Shown here: one piece after another, positions 10,054 to 17,912 of the stretch
How positions within the stretch are numbered: the first letter of the stretch is position 1
Layout: every line of letters begins with the position of its first letter
Source: Bernardetia sp963719525
GTDB taxonomy: Bacteria; Bacteroidota; Bacteroidia; Cytophagales; Bernardetiaceae
Direction of reading: 5' to 3'
Length of the DNA stretch: 64,000 bases
NCBI GenBank assembly: GCA_963719525.1
Contig: CAVRCG010000003.1
Coordinates: 168,046 to 232,045 of the forward strand
Notes under the pieces: generated by a model
Database searches by the model: none
Told to the model about the DNA's origin: nothing
The model's input: only the letters and a program-made list of their open reading frames with translations
Made by a program: the position numbers and the translations under genes

Positions 10054-10060
10054 ATAAACA

Positions 10061-10097
10061 AAAAAATCACTACAAAAAATAAATTTTCATAGTGATT
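10061..10097 (-). terminator. Terminator of ferritin gene
   Basis: The complementary arms AATCACTA and TAGTGATT enclose an AT-rich loop, followed on the minus strand by seven Ts, about 35 bases after the ferritin stop. Confidence 0.65.
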
Positions 10098-10131
10098 CTT
10101 GAATTATATAATTAAAGATTTTCTCAAAAAA

Positions 10132-10698
10132 TTATTCTTCTACGCCTTCTGCTTCTGCCATTTCGGATTCAATTTTTCCAATAGCTTGGTCTATAAGCCA
10201 AATCCCTTGTCCTTCTTCTCCGATAATATCGAAAAGCTCAACAGCACGACGAGAAATTACCTCTTCTTCTCTTTGCTCATTTACAAACCATTGCAAAAAC
10301 TGAAACGTAGCAAAATCTTTTGCTTTTAGACACGCATCTACAATTTCATTAATTGCTAAGGTAACCTTAATTTCGTGCTTCAAAGCTGTTTCAAAAACAT
10401 CTCTCAACTTTTCAAAATCATAACGCATATCCGTGATTTCTGGTGCTAAAGCATGTCCACCAGCATTATTTAGATAATTAAAAAATTTCATCATGTGCAT
10501 ACGTTCTTCTTCTGCATGGTTGTAAAGATACTTTGCAGAATTAATATACCCTTCCTTATCGCACCAAGAAGCAGCTGCCAAATAAGCCCAAGAAGAACGT
10601 GCTTCTAACTGGATTTGCTCATTAATAAGGTTTTGCATTTCTTGTGTAACCGAAGTTTTCATGGTTACAAACGTTTTCTGAATTCCATTTTTTGACAT
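10132..10698 (-). CDS. ftnA: Ferritin, bacterial non-haem type
   Basis: Iron-storage protein that oxidises Fe(II) and stores the mineral in a 24-subunit cage. The ferroxidase residues can be seen: Glu in the first helix (QIQLEARSSW), the Glu/His pair in AEEERMHMMKFF, and Gln/Glu in FVNEQREEEV. The listed start gives 188 residues, but MKTSVTQEMQ at 10662 matches the usual ferritin N-terminus and may be the true start (176 residues). It stands alone between long non-coding stretches, with its own terminator. Confidence 0.93.
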   Translation of the reverse strand: MSKNGIQKTFVTMKTSVTQEMQNLINEQIQLEARSSWAYLAAASWCDKEGYINSAKYLYNHAEEERMHMMKFFNYLNNAGGHALAPEITDMRYDFEKLRDVFETALKHEIKVTLAINEIVDACLKAKDFATFQFLQWFVNEQREEEVISRRAVELFDIIGEEGQGIWLIDQAIGKIESEMAEAEGVEE

Positions 10699-11596
10699 AA
10701 TTTTTCTTTGTTTTTATAATGTATAAATTTTACTACAATGATTTTAATACAATTCTAGTATAACTCTGGATTTGTTTTATATCTAAAGACAGGAAAATAT
10801 TCTTTCTTTTTCCTATTCTTTTGTACTATACGTAAAACGAAATTGGATTTAGAGTAAACGACAGTTTCTAATTATCGTTAAAATACTGTATTTCTGACAT
10901 CTGGAATGGCTTTAGCCCTCAAGGAGATCAAGCTATCAGCCACGTAAGCTTTGTCAAAAACTAATTCCGTTTTATGTATGTAACGGAATTGATAGTGGAA
11001 AGGATTTGTTTTTGAAAACATAGCAAAAATAGGAAATTAGAATTAGTCAAAATAAAAATTATTTTTATAAGTTGATAAATTGGAATGTTACAAACTCATT
11101 TTTATTTGATAAGCATTATAAAATAATAACTTTGTATTTGTTACTGTTGTAGCTGTCAAATTATCTTTTTATCCTTCAATATGAGTAATATTTTCCGATT
11201 TCTGAATATAAACTTGTCTTCGACAAAATAATAGTTTGCTTTCTCCATAAAACAGGGTTTACAAACTATTCTATGAAAAAAAAACGATTGCGCAGAATAA
11301 AATTTGGTAACTATTTTTTGATTTAGAAATATCATTGATTTGATCCTTATCAGTATTTTTTATCTGCACATGTTACTAAAATTGAATTGATTTTAGAGTA
11401 AACAACATTTTTAACTATTACTGAAAAAGTAAAAACCTAACGTTTGAAATTATCAGCTATTTATTAAAAGAATAGCGAAGAAATAATTTGAAAACATAAA
11501 AAGTAGAATTAAACATTCTGAAATTTAAGCTAAATTTACAAAATATAAATAATAGCTTTATCAATATGTTGTCCTTACGAACCATATAGAGATACC
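10699..11596. other. Long intergenic region between divergent genes
   Basis: About 900 bp between the divergent ferritin and glycosyltransferase genes with no credible reading frame. It holds a 9-bp inverted repeat (AATTCCGTT at 10963, AACGGAATT at 10982) nested in a weaker CTATC/GATAG pairing, and at about 11246-11275 a dispersed repeat whose core ATAAAACAGGGTTT recurs near 35900. Confidence 0.5.
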
Positions 11597-12715
11597 ATGA
11601 AAAAAAAGACTATCAAATTTCTTGTTCCTTATCCCTACGACATTGCACCCGGTCAGCGATTTCGTTACGAACAGTATTTAGAAATTCTTGAAGAAAACAA
11701 TTTTGAATATGAATTATTATCTTTTTTAGATGAACAAACAAATAAAATTCTCTACAAAAAAGGACATACATTTCAGAAAATAACAGGAGTTTTGAAAGGA
11801 TTTTTGAGACGTTTTTGGCACATTTGGAAAGCTAGAAATGCAAATTTTGTGTTTGTTTATCGTGAAGCTACGCCTGTTGGGTTTCCGTTTGTAGAATGGA
11901 TTCTGACAAAATTTTTCGATAGAAAACTGATTTATGATTTTGATGATGCCATTTGGATTCCTGCTACTTCTTCTCAAAATAAATTAGTCGCTTTCCTTAA
12001 ATCTCCCAACAAAGTCAAAAAAATATGTAACTGGTCGTACAAAATAAGTGTAGGAAATGAATATTTACAAAAGAATGCAAACGAGTTTTTAAATGAATTT
12101 TCAAATTCTACTACAAAAGCAATCTTAAATCCTACGACGATTGATTTAGAAAAAAAACACAATCTTTTACACAAACATAATTCAGACAAAAAACCGATTA
12201 TTGGTTGGACAGGTTCGCATTCTACGCTGATTTATTTAGAAATGATAATTCCAATTTTGAAGCAATTAGAACAGAAATACGATTTTGTTTTTCGTGTTAT
12301 TTGTAATAAAAATCCAAACTTATACATAAAAAACGACCTAAAAAGTTTTGAATTTGTAAAATGGAACAAAGAAACAGAAATACAAGATTTATCAGAATTA
12401 GATATTGGAGTAATGCCACTTACGGCTAATGCGTGGGCAGAGGGAAAGTGTGGTTTTAAAGCCTTGCAATATATGGCTTTAGGTGTTCCTGCAGTGATTT
12501 CTCCAATTGGTGTTAATATCAAAATTATTACTCAGCTAAAAAATAATGAAAATGGTTTTCTTGCAGATACGGAAAATGAATGGAAAACCTATTTATCGTT
12601 TTTATTAGAAAATCCAGAAAAAAGACAAGAAATGGGAACTTTAGCTTTAAAAACTATTCAAAATGAATATTCTGTTGAATCGAATAAGGAGAATTTTTTG
12701 GGATTGTTTAGTTAA
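11597..12715 (+). CDS. Glycosyltransferase, GT4-like
   Basis: A 372-residue GT-B fold transferase. The N-terminal half has LVPYPYDIAPGQRFRYEQY, a form common in Bacteroidota family 1/4 glycosyltransferases, and DRKLIYDFDDAIW. The C-terminal nucleotide-sugar half shows GWTGSHSTLIYLE and the ending EGKCGFKALQYMALGVPAVI, where the Glu/Lys contacts donor phosphates. Probable role: sugar addition during polysaccharide or lipid glycan assembly. It is not in a capsule or LPS cluster here, so substrate and acceptor are unknown. Confidence 0.85.
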   Translation: MKKKTIKFLVPYPYDIAPGQRFRYEQYLEILEENNFEYELLSFLDEQTNKILYKKGHTFQKITGVLKGFLRRFWHIWKARNANFVFVYREATPVGFPFVEWILTKFFDRKLIYDFDDAIWIPATSSQNKLVAFLKSPNKVKKICNWSYKISVGNEYLQKNANEFLNEFSNSTTKAILNPTTIDLEKKHNLLHKHNSDKKPIIGWTGSHSTLIYLEMIIPILKQLEQKYDFVFRVICNKNPNLYIKNDLKSFEFVKWNKETEIQDLSELDIGVMPLTANAWAEGKCGFKALQYMALGVPAVISPIGVNIKIITQLKNNENGFLADTENEWKTYLSFLLENPEKRQEMGTLALKTIQNEYSVESNKENFLGLFS

Positions 12716-13355
12716 GTTGTTACGATTATAATATCCTTATTGGACAGAATATAGTCAAATAAGAGTAACTGTTTAGTCTTAATTGACATAAAAATGGATT
12801 TTAAGAACTATTTGTCAAAATAAAATCTGTATTTAGAAATTTTATTATGAAGTTGCTAACTTAAAAAAATCACAAAAATTTGTGAGTTACCTTTGTTCTT
12901 CTCTGAAATTCTCAAATTTGCTTTTCTCCAAACATTTAACGTTATTTGAACAAAATACCAATAAATACGCTGCACGCATACTAATTTTAGAGTGTGTAAT
13001 TTAATTACTAACAAAGTAAAACCAGTTCTAAGATTATTTTTCTTAATTATAACGAAATTATTACTTTACTCTTTTTGAGAGAAGGGTAGAAATGATTTAA
13101 GGTTTTGGTGTTCATTTTTGATTCTGTTTGGATTTAATTTCAAACTCAACAAACACTAATCAACCATTTTAGATTTAGTTGATAAGGAAAATAATAAAAA
13201 ACTACTTTTTAGCCTATATTACAAATTAAATTATAAGCTATACTGTTTTTCTGCTATCTTTATTGTGCTAAAACCTATATCAAAAATCATAGTAAAACGT
13301 ACATCAAAAAATACAGTAAAGAAACAATCCATATACAAAATCAAACCATTCAATT
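12716..13355. other. Intergenic region upstream of the glyoxylate genes
   Basis: About 640 AT-rich bases with no gene I can support. A small inverted repeat (TCACAAA/TTTGTGA near 12870) lacks a T-run and is not a clear terminator. The malate synthase promoter should lie in the last 150 bases; a weak TATCTTTA box is present near 13255. Confidence 0.4.
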
Positions 13356-14987
13356 ATGTCTAATCCAAAACCTGAAACCAAAGTAAATTTGGAAGTAAAG
13401 GGAGAAATTACGCCTCAATTTGAAAAGATACTAACGCCAGAAGCCTTTGTCTTTCTAGCCGAATTACACCAAAAATTTGATGCTCGTCGCCACGAATTAT
13501 TAGAAAAACGAAATAAAAGACAAGCCGAAATTGATAAAGGAAATATGCCTACTTTCTTAGAAGAAACAAAGCATATCAGAGAAGACAAAAATTGGAAAGT
13601 TGCACCGATTCCAAAAGATTTGCAAGACAGAAGAGTAGAAATTACTGGACCTGTTGAAAGGAAGATGATGATAAACGCACTAAACTCTGGTGCAAATGTT
13701 TTTATGGCAGATTTTGAAGACTCCAATTCTCCAACGTGGGAAAATGCTGTTCAGGGTCAGATAAATTGTTACGATGCTATTCGTAAAACAATTACGTTTC
13801 ACGATGCAAAAAAGAATAAAGACTATAAATTGAATGAAGAAACGGCTGTTTTGTTAGTTCGTCCTCGTGGTTGGCATCTGAATGAAAAGAATTTATTAAT
13901 TGATGGAAAACCTATTTCAGGTGGACTTTTTGACTTTGGATTGTATATGTTCCACAATGCAAAAGAACTTGTAAAGCGTGGTTCAGGACCTTATTTTTAT
14001 CTTCCAAAAATCGAATCTCATTTGGAGGCTCGTCTTTGGAATGAAGCCTTTGTTTTTGCTCAAAACTACCTCGATATTCCTCAAGGAACAATTAAAGCGA
14101 CCGTTCTTTTAGAAACTATTATGGCTTCTTTTGAGATTGAGGAAATCTTGTACGAGCTAAAAGACCACATGGCAGGAATCAATGCAGGACGTTGGGATTA
14201 TATTTTTTCGGCTATCAAAAAATTCAGAAATGTAGTCAAAAATCCATTGCCAGACAGAGGAGAAATCACAATGAGTGTTCCATTTATGAGAGCTTATACA
14301 GAGCTTTTGGTAAAAGGTTGTCATACACGAGGAGCGCACGCCATTGGTGGAATGTCTGCTTTTATTCCTACTCGTCATGATGAAGAAATTAATAAACAAG
14401 CCTTTGAAAAAGTGCGAAAAGACAAAGAACGTGAAGCCAACGATGGTTTTGATGGTTCGTGGGTAGCACATCCAGATTTGGTAAAAGTAGCAAAAGATGT
14501 TTTTGATGCTAAATTTGGCGACAAACCCAACCAAAAAGACCGTTTGAGAGAAGATGTAAACATTGAAGAAACGGCAAAAAATCTTACCAACTTTGATATT
14601 GAAGGTGGAAAAATTACCGATGAAGGTGTCCGAATGAATTTTAATGTAGGCATTCGTTATATTGCTTCGTGGCTTGATGGAGTTGGTGCAGCAGCCATTT
14701 TTAATTTAATGGAAGATGCAGCAACAGCCGAAATTTCAAGAACACAACTTTGGCAATGGCTCAATAATCCGAATGCAAAATTGGAAGACGGAACAAAAAT
14801 AACAGAAGAATATTTGAGAAAATGTATGGAAGAAGAATATCAATCCATAAAAGAAGAAGCTGCAACTTATAAAGGTTACGACTTCGAAAACTCAAAATTT
14901 CCTAAAGCAAAAGAACTTATGGAAAAATTAGTTTTCACAAAAGATTACAAAGATTTCCTAACAACGGAAGCCTATCATTTAATTTAA
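13356..14987 (+). CDS. aceB: Malate synthase A
   Basis: A 543-residue enzyme that condenses glyoxylate with acetyl-CoA to malate, the second step of the glyoxylate shunt. Diagnostic blocks are FMADFEDSNSPTWEN, VRPRGWHLNEKN, INAGRWDYIFS (GRWDY at residues 278-282, holding the catalytic Arg) and VPFMRAYTELLVKGCHTRGAHAIGG. Length fits isoform A. It is followed by isocitrate lyase after 151 bases, the usual aceB-aceA order, and the two probably share control although two repeat elements sit between them. Confidence 0.96.
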   Translation: MSNPKPETKVNLEVKGEITPQFEKILTPEAFVFLAELHQKFDARRHELLEKRNKRQAEIDKGNMPTFLEETKHIREDKNWKVAPIPKDLQDRRVEITGPVERKMMINALNSGANVFMADFEDSNSPTWENAVQGQINCYDAIRKTITFHDAKKNKDYKLNEETAVLLVRPRGWHLNEKNLLIDGKPISGGLFDFGLYMFHNAKELVKRGSGPYFYLPKIESHLEARLWNEAFVFAQNYLDIPQGTIKATVLLETIMASFEIEEILYELKDHMAGINAGRWDYIFSAIKKFRNVVKNPLPDRGEITMSVPFMRAYTELLVKGCHTRGAHAIGGMSAFIPTRHDEEINKQAFEKVRKDKEREANDGFDGSWVAHPDLVKVAKDVFDAKFGDKPNQKDRLREDVNIEETAKNLTNFDIEGGKITDEGVRMNFNVGIRYIASWLDGVGAAAIFNLMEDAATAEISRTQLWQWLNNPNAKLEDGTKITEEYLRKCMEEEYQSIKEEAATYKGYDFENSKFPKAKELMEKLVFTKDYKDFLTTEAYHLI

Positions 14988-14998
14988 AAACGGTATTT

Positions 14999-15026
14999 GT
15001 AGGGACGATGCATGCATCGTCCCTAC
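14999..15026. repeat. Perfect 28-bp palindrome
   Basis: GTAGGGACGATGCA followed directly by its exact reverse complement, 12 bases after the aceB stop. Similar GTAGGG...CCCTAC palindromes are dispersed in many bacterial genomes (recalled, not searched). It could fold in mRNA between aceB and aceA. Confidence 0.75.
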
Positions 15027-15097
15027 TGCAAAGCATAACAAAACTAGCATACACAAACACACGCTTTTTCTATAAAATAATTAAAATCTAAAACTTG

Positions 15098-15125
15098 CCG
15101 TTGCTTGTGTCTTTACGAGCGACAA
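15098..15125. repeat. Dispersed hairpin repeat, GCTCGTG/CACGAGC family, copy 2
   Basis: CCGTTGCTTGTGTCTTTACG then AGCGACAA: the same unit as at 6861, with two changes that weaken the inverted repeat. It ends 13 bases before the isocitrate lyase ATG, so it occupies the ribosome landing region. Confidence 0.65.
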
Positions 15126-15138
15126 AAAAACAAAAATT

Positions 15139-16458
15139 ATGTCAAAAGAGAACGGAAAATCAAACAAATACGCTCACAGAAGCACGTCAGAATTAGAAAA
15201 CGAATGGAAAACATCGCCACGCTGGAAAGGAATTACTAGAGATTACACAGGCGAAGACGTAGCAAAATTACGTGGTTCTGTAAAAGTAGAAAATACATTA
15301 GGTCGTATGGGTGCAGAGCGTTTGTGGGATTTGATGCACACCGAAGACTATGTAAACTCGTTAGGTGCAATCACAGGAAATCAAGCCGTACAACAAGTAA
15401 AAGCTGGTTTGAAAGCAATTTATATGAGTGGCTGGCAGGTAGCAGCAGACGGAAACCAAGCTGGACAAATGTACCCAGACCAAAGTTTGTACCCTGCTGA
15501 TAGCGTTCCGAAAATGGTAACTCGTGTAAACAATGCACTTTTACGTGCTGACCAAATCGAAAATTCAGAAGATGCAAATTCTGTTCATTGGTTAGCTCCA
15601 ATTGTAGCCGATGCAGAAGCTGGTTTTGGTGGCGTTTTGAATGCCTTTGAGCTTATGAAAGCAATGATTGAAGCAGGTGCAGCAGGCGTTCATTTTGAAG
15701 ATCAACTTTCTTCTGCTAAAAAATGTGGACACATGGGAGGAAAAGTATTAGTTCCTACTAAAGAAGCTGTTCAAAAATTGAAAGCTGCTCGTTTAGCTGC
15801 CGATGTTTTGGACGTTCCTACTATTTTGATTGCTCGTACAGATGCAAACGGTTCATTTTTGATTACAAGTGATATTGACGAGACAGATGCTCCATTTATT
15901 TCTGATGAGCCTCGTACTGCCGAAGGATTTTTTGTTTTGAAAGGTGGAATTGAAGCTGCTGTTGCTCGTGGTTTGGCGTATGCTCCTTATGCTGATGTAG
16001 TTTGGTGTGAAACAGGCAAGCCTGATGTAGAGGAAGCTCGTTATTTTGCTAAAAAAATTCACGAAAAATTCCCTAATAAATTACTGGCGTATAACTGTTC
16101 GCCTTCTTTCAACTGGACTGCAAACTTAGACAAAGATACGATTGCAAATTTCCAAGAGCAGTTGGGAGAAATGGGTTACAAATTCCAATTCGTAACACTT
16201 GCAGGTTTCCATAGCTTAAATATGGGAATGTACGATTTAGCATTAAAATATAAGTCAGAAGGAATGGCTGCTTATTCTCGTCTTCAAGATATGGAATTTG
16301 AGTACGAAGAAAAAGGTTATACAGGAACGAAGCACCAACGTTTTGTAGGTGCTGGTTATTTTGACCAAGTAGCTCAAGCTATCGTAGGCGAGGGTTTATC
16401 AACGGCTGCCTTGAAAGGTTCGACAGAAGAAGAGCAGTTTCACGAAGCTAAAGTTTAA
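15139..16458 (+). CDS. aceA: Isocitrate lyase
   Basis: A 439-residue enzyme that cleaves isocitrate to succinate and glyoxylate, bypassing the decarboxylating steps of the TCA cycle during growth on acetate or fatty acids. The catalytic signature KKCGHMGGK is at residues 194-202 (Cys196 the base). Other blocks are SGWQVAADGNQAGQMYPDQS and PIVADAEAGFGG. Length fits the short bacterial form. Downstream of aceB in the same direction and followed by a strong terminator. Confidence 0.97.
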   Translation: MSKENGKSNKYAHRSTSELENEWKTSPRWKGITRDYTGEDVAKLRGSVKVENTLGRMGAERLWDLMHTEDYVNSLGAITGNQAVQQVKAGLKAIYMSGWQVAADGNQAGQMYPDQSLYPADSVPKMVTRVNNALLRADQIENSEDANSVHWLAPIVADAEAGFGGVLNAFELMKAMIEAGAAGVHFEDQLSSAKKCGHMGGKVLVPTKEAVQKLKAARLAADVLDVPTILIARTDANGSFLITSDIDETDAPFISDEPRTAEGFFVLKGGIEAAVARGLAYAPYADVVWCETGKPDVEEARYFAKKIHEKFPNKLLAYNCSPSFNWTANLDKDTIANFQEQLGEMGYKFQFVTLAGFHSLNMGMYDLALKYKSEGMAAYSRLQDMEFEYEEKGYTGTKHQRFVGAGYFDQVAQAIVGEGLSTAALKGSTEEEQFHEAKV

Positions 16459-16487
16459 GTAGTATAAGTGTTTTTTGGAATTTTTGT

Positions 16488-16527
16488 AAACGGACTATCT
16501 TTGAAATGAGGTAGTTCGTTTTTTTAT
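16488..16527 (+). terminator. Terminator after isocitrate lyase
   Basis: AACGGACTATCTT pairs with GAGGTAGTTCGTT ahead of a run of Ts. The same GAACTATCTC/GAGGTAGTTC stem is reused at 17799, 21495 and 25688. Confidence 0.85.
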
Positions 16528-16667
16528 TGAAATATATTTTTTCTAAAAGAATGATTAACTTTGAATCATTGTTGTAGAAAATAAATAATGAAAATTAAAC
16601 ACATTTTTGGAAACAAGAAAAGTTTTTGTTATGTTGTATAACTATACTTCCAAAATTCTAAATTATT

Positions 16668-17204
16668 ATGTTAGCTTTATCTAATAATTCATATATAAAC
16701 TTGTTTCACTCTGTTTATACGAGTGGTGTTCAAGATTTATTAGAATCTAGTGCAAAAATCAAAACATATAGTGTAAAAGAACATTTCCTTTCTTTGATAA
16801 AAAGTGGAGTTGTTTTGGGTGTTGTAAATTTATGTCATTTGTCAATAAAGAATCTAAAAACGGATTATAGTTCTCCATCAGAATTTAATGATAAAACCTA
16901 TAATAATCTAAAGAGTATTTATAATAAGATAAAAGATGTAGAAAAGGTAGATGAGCAGTTTCTTATCAAATCAAAAGAAAATTTTAAAAGCAATAAACTG
17001 ATTAACTTAGGTCTTACAAAACACCTTCATTATAAAATAGATAAAGGATTAGTTGAAACAATGAATGCTCTGCACCAAAAAGCAAAGGAAATCAAGAAAA
17101 TTATTGATATGATGGAAGAGCCTATTCAAACAGAGTTTTTAAAGCAAATTCCTTTTGATGAAATTTATGATTCTAGACCAGATTCAGCAGAATGTATATT
17201 TTAA
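16668..17204 (+). CDS. Hypothetical protein, first of a two-gene unit
   Basis: A 178-residue protein I do not recognise. It is Lys/Asn/Ser-rich and mostly helical by eye, with no signal peptide; a hydrophobic stretch GVVLGVVNLCHLSI near residues 48-61 is too short for a clear membrane span. It is followed after six bases by a second unknown gene with which it shares a terminator, and stands directly before the restriction-modification array. The unit may be an accessory or toxin-antitoxin-like pair, but that is only gene-context inference. A TAACTTTG box at 16555-16562 could be its -7 promoter element. Confidence 0.6.
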   Translation: MLALSNNSYINLFHSVYTSGVQDLLESSAKIKTYSVKEHFLSLIKSGVVLGVVNLCHLSIKNLKTDYSSPSEFNDKTYNNLKSIYNKIKDVEKVDEQFLIKSKENFKSNKLINLGLTKHLHYKIDKGLVETMNALHQKAKEIKKIIDMMEEPIQTEFLKQIPFDEIYDSRPDSAECIF

Positions 17205-17210
17205 TAGTCT

Positions 17211-17771
17211 ATGTTTAATCCAAAGGATTTACGTCCTTATCCACACAAATTTTTGTGCTATCAAACTCTAAAAGAAGGAAAGAATGAATATGGAAAAGCT
17301 CATATTTATTCTTTTCGTTCTAAAAAGACAAAACGTAAATATATTATTCGGTTAGAAGAACTTCCTAATCAACTCTTTTTGATAAAATTCTATCAAAAAA
17401 TTCCTTTCATTCCTACTTCAAAAAAATATAAAATTCTCACTCAAACCAATGATACACTACGAATTGTAGCTACTTGTATAATGGTTGTAAAAGAAGTTTT
17501 GAGTAAAAATGAATTAGCTTCTTTTGGGTGTATCGGTGCAAGAGGGTTTATAAAAAAGAACAAAGAAATTATTGAAGAAACTACTGAAAACAAAACGAAA
17601 CGTTTCAAGATTTGGTCGTTAATATTCAATAGAATTGCTTCACAAACTCGTTTCAAGCCTTACGATTACGAAGAAAAAAGTATCTATATTCGTTTCAATA
17701 CAAAAAATATAAAGAACGAAGAAAAAATAATTAGAGAATGGGAACAGATTTTAAAGCAGTTGGATAGGTAA
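17211..17771 (+). CDS. Hypothetical protein, possibly DUF6934-like
   Basis: A 186-residue basic protein, six bases behind the previous gene. The segment NDTLRIVATCIMVVKEVLSK followed by FGCIGARG and KTKRFKIWSLIFNRI recalls the pattern of the small Bacteroidota DUF6934 family (a helix after a strand-rich half, then a short Arg/Lys motif before a helix), but the match is by eye and weak. No membrane segment. Terminated by the hairpin at 17799-17841. Confidence 0.55.
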   Translation: MFNPKDLRPYPHKFLCYQTLKEGKNEYGKAHIYSFRSKKTKRKYIIRLEELPNQLFLIKFYQKIPFIPTSKKYKILTQTNDTLRIVATCIMVVKEVLSKNELASFGCIGARGFIKKNKEIIEETTENKTKRFKIWSLIFNRIASQTRFKPYDYEEKSIYIRFNTKNIKNEEKIIREWEQILKQLDR

Positions 17772-17798
17772 AGATTTGAAACTTTGTTAGAAAATAGA

Positions 17799-17841
17799 AA
17801 ACGAACTATCTCTTTTTTTGAGATGGTTCTTTTTTTTTATA
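17799..17841 (+). terminator. Terminator of the two-gene hypothetical unit
   Basis: ACGAACTATCTC pairs with GAGATGGTTCT ahead of nine Ts. It is also the left end of the segment duplicated at 21487-21606. Confidence 0.8.
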
Positions 17842-17912
17842 GTTAAGAAAAATTGAAATTTGTTTAACTTGCATTTAAGTTCTACTCAAAACAAATCATT
17901 ACCACGCTTTCA
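17842..17912 (+). repeat. Leader segment duplicated before restriction-modification copy 2
   Basis: The terminator plus about 70 bases up to the ATG (TTAAGAAAAATTGAAATTTG, then TTTAACTTGCATTTAAGTTC and so on) recurs almost base for base at 21533-21605. It must hold the promoter: TAACTTGC resembles the -7 box. The duplication unit was therefore gene plus promoter plus terminator. Confidence 0.75.

Larger units (their letters stand above)
9416..10060. other. Intergenic region upstream of nrdA
   Basis: About 650 bp without a supportable protein gene. It holds the probable nrdA promoter on the minus strand (around 9525) and, near the other end, a plus-strand promoter-like box followed by a strong terminator that together suggest a short RNA (9990-10053). 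Confidence 0.5.

Noticed and set aside
9843..10070. 75-residue minus-strand frame between nrdA and ferritin
   Set aside because: Low-complexity Ile/Lys/Phe composition, crosses the candidate RNA and terminator, and matches no family.
14157..14653. Minus-strand open frames opposite malate synthase
   Set aside because: Antisense shadows of a conserved enzyme gene, with no family signal.
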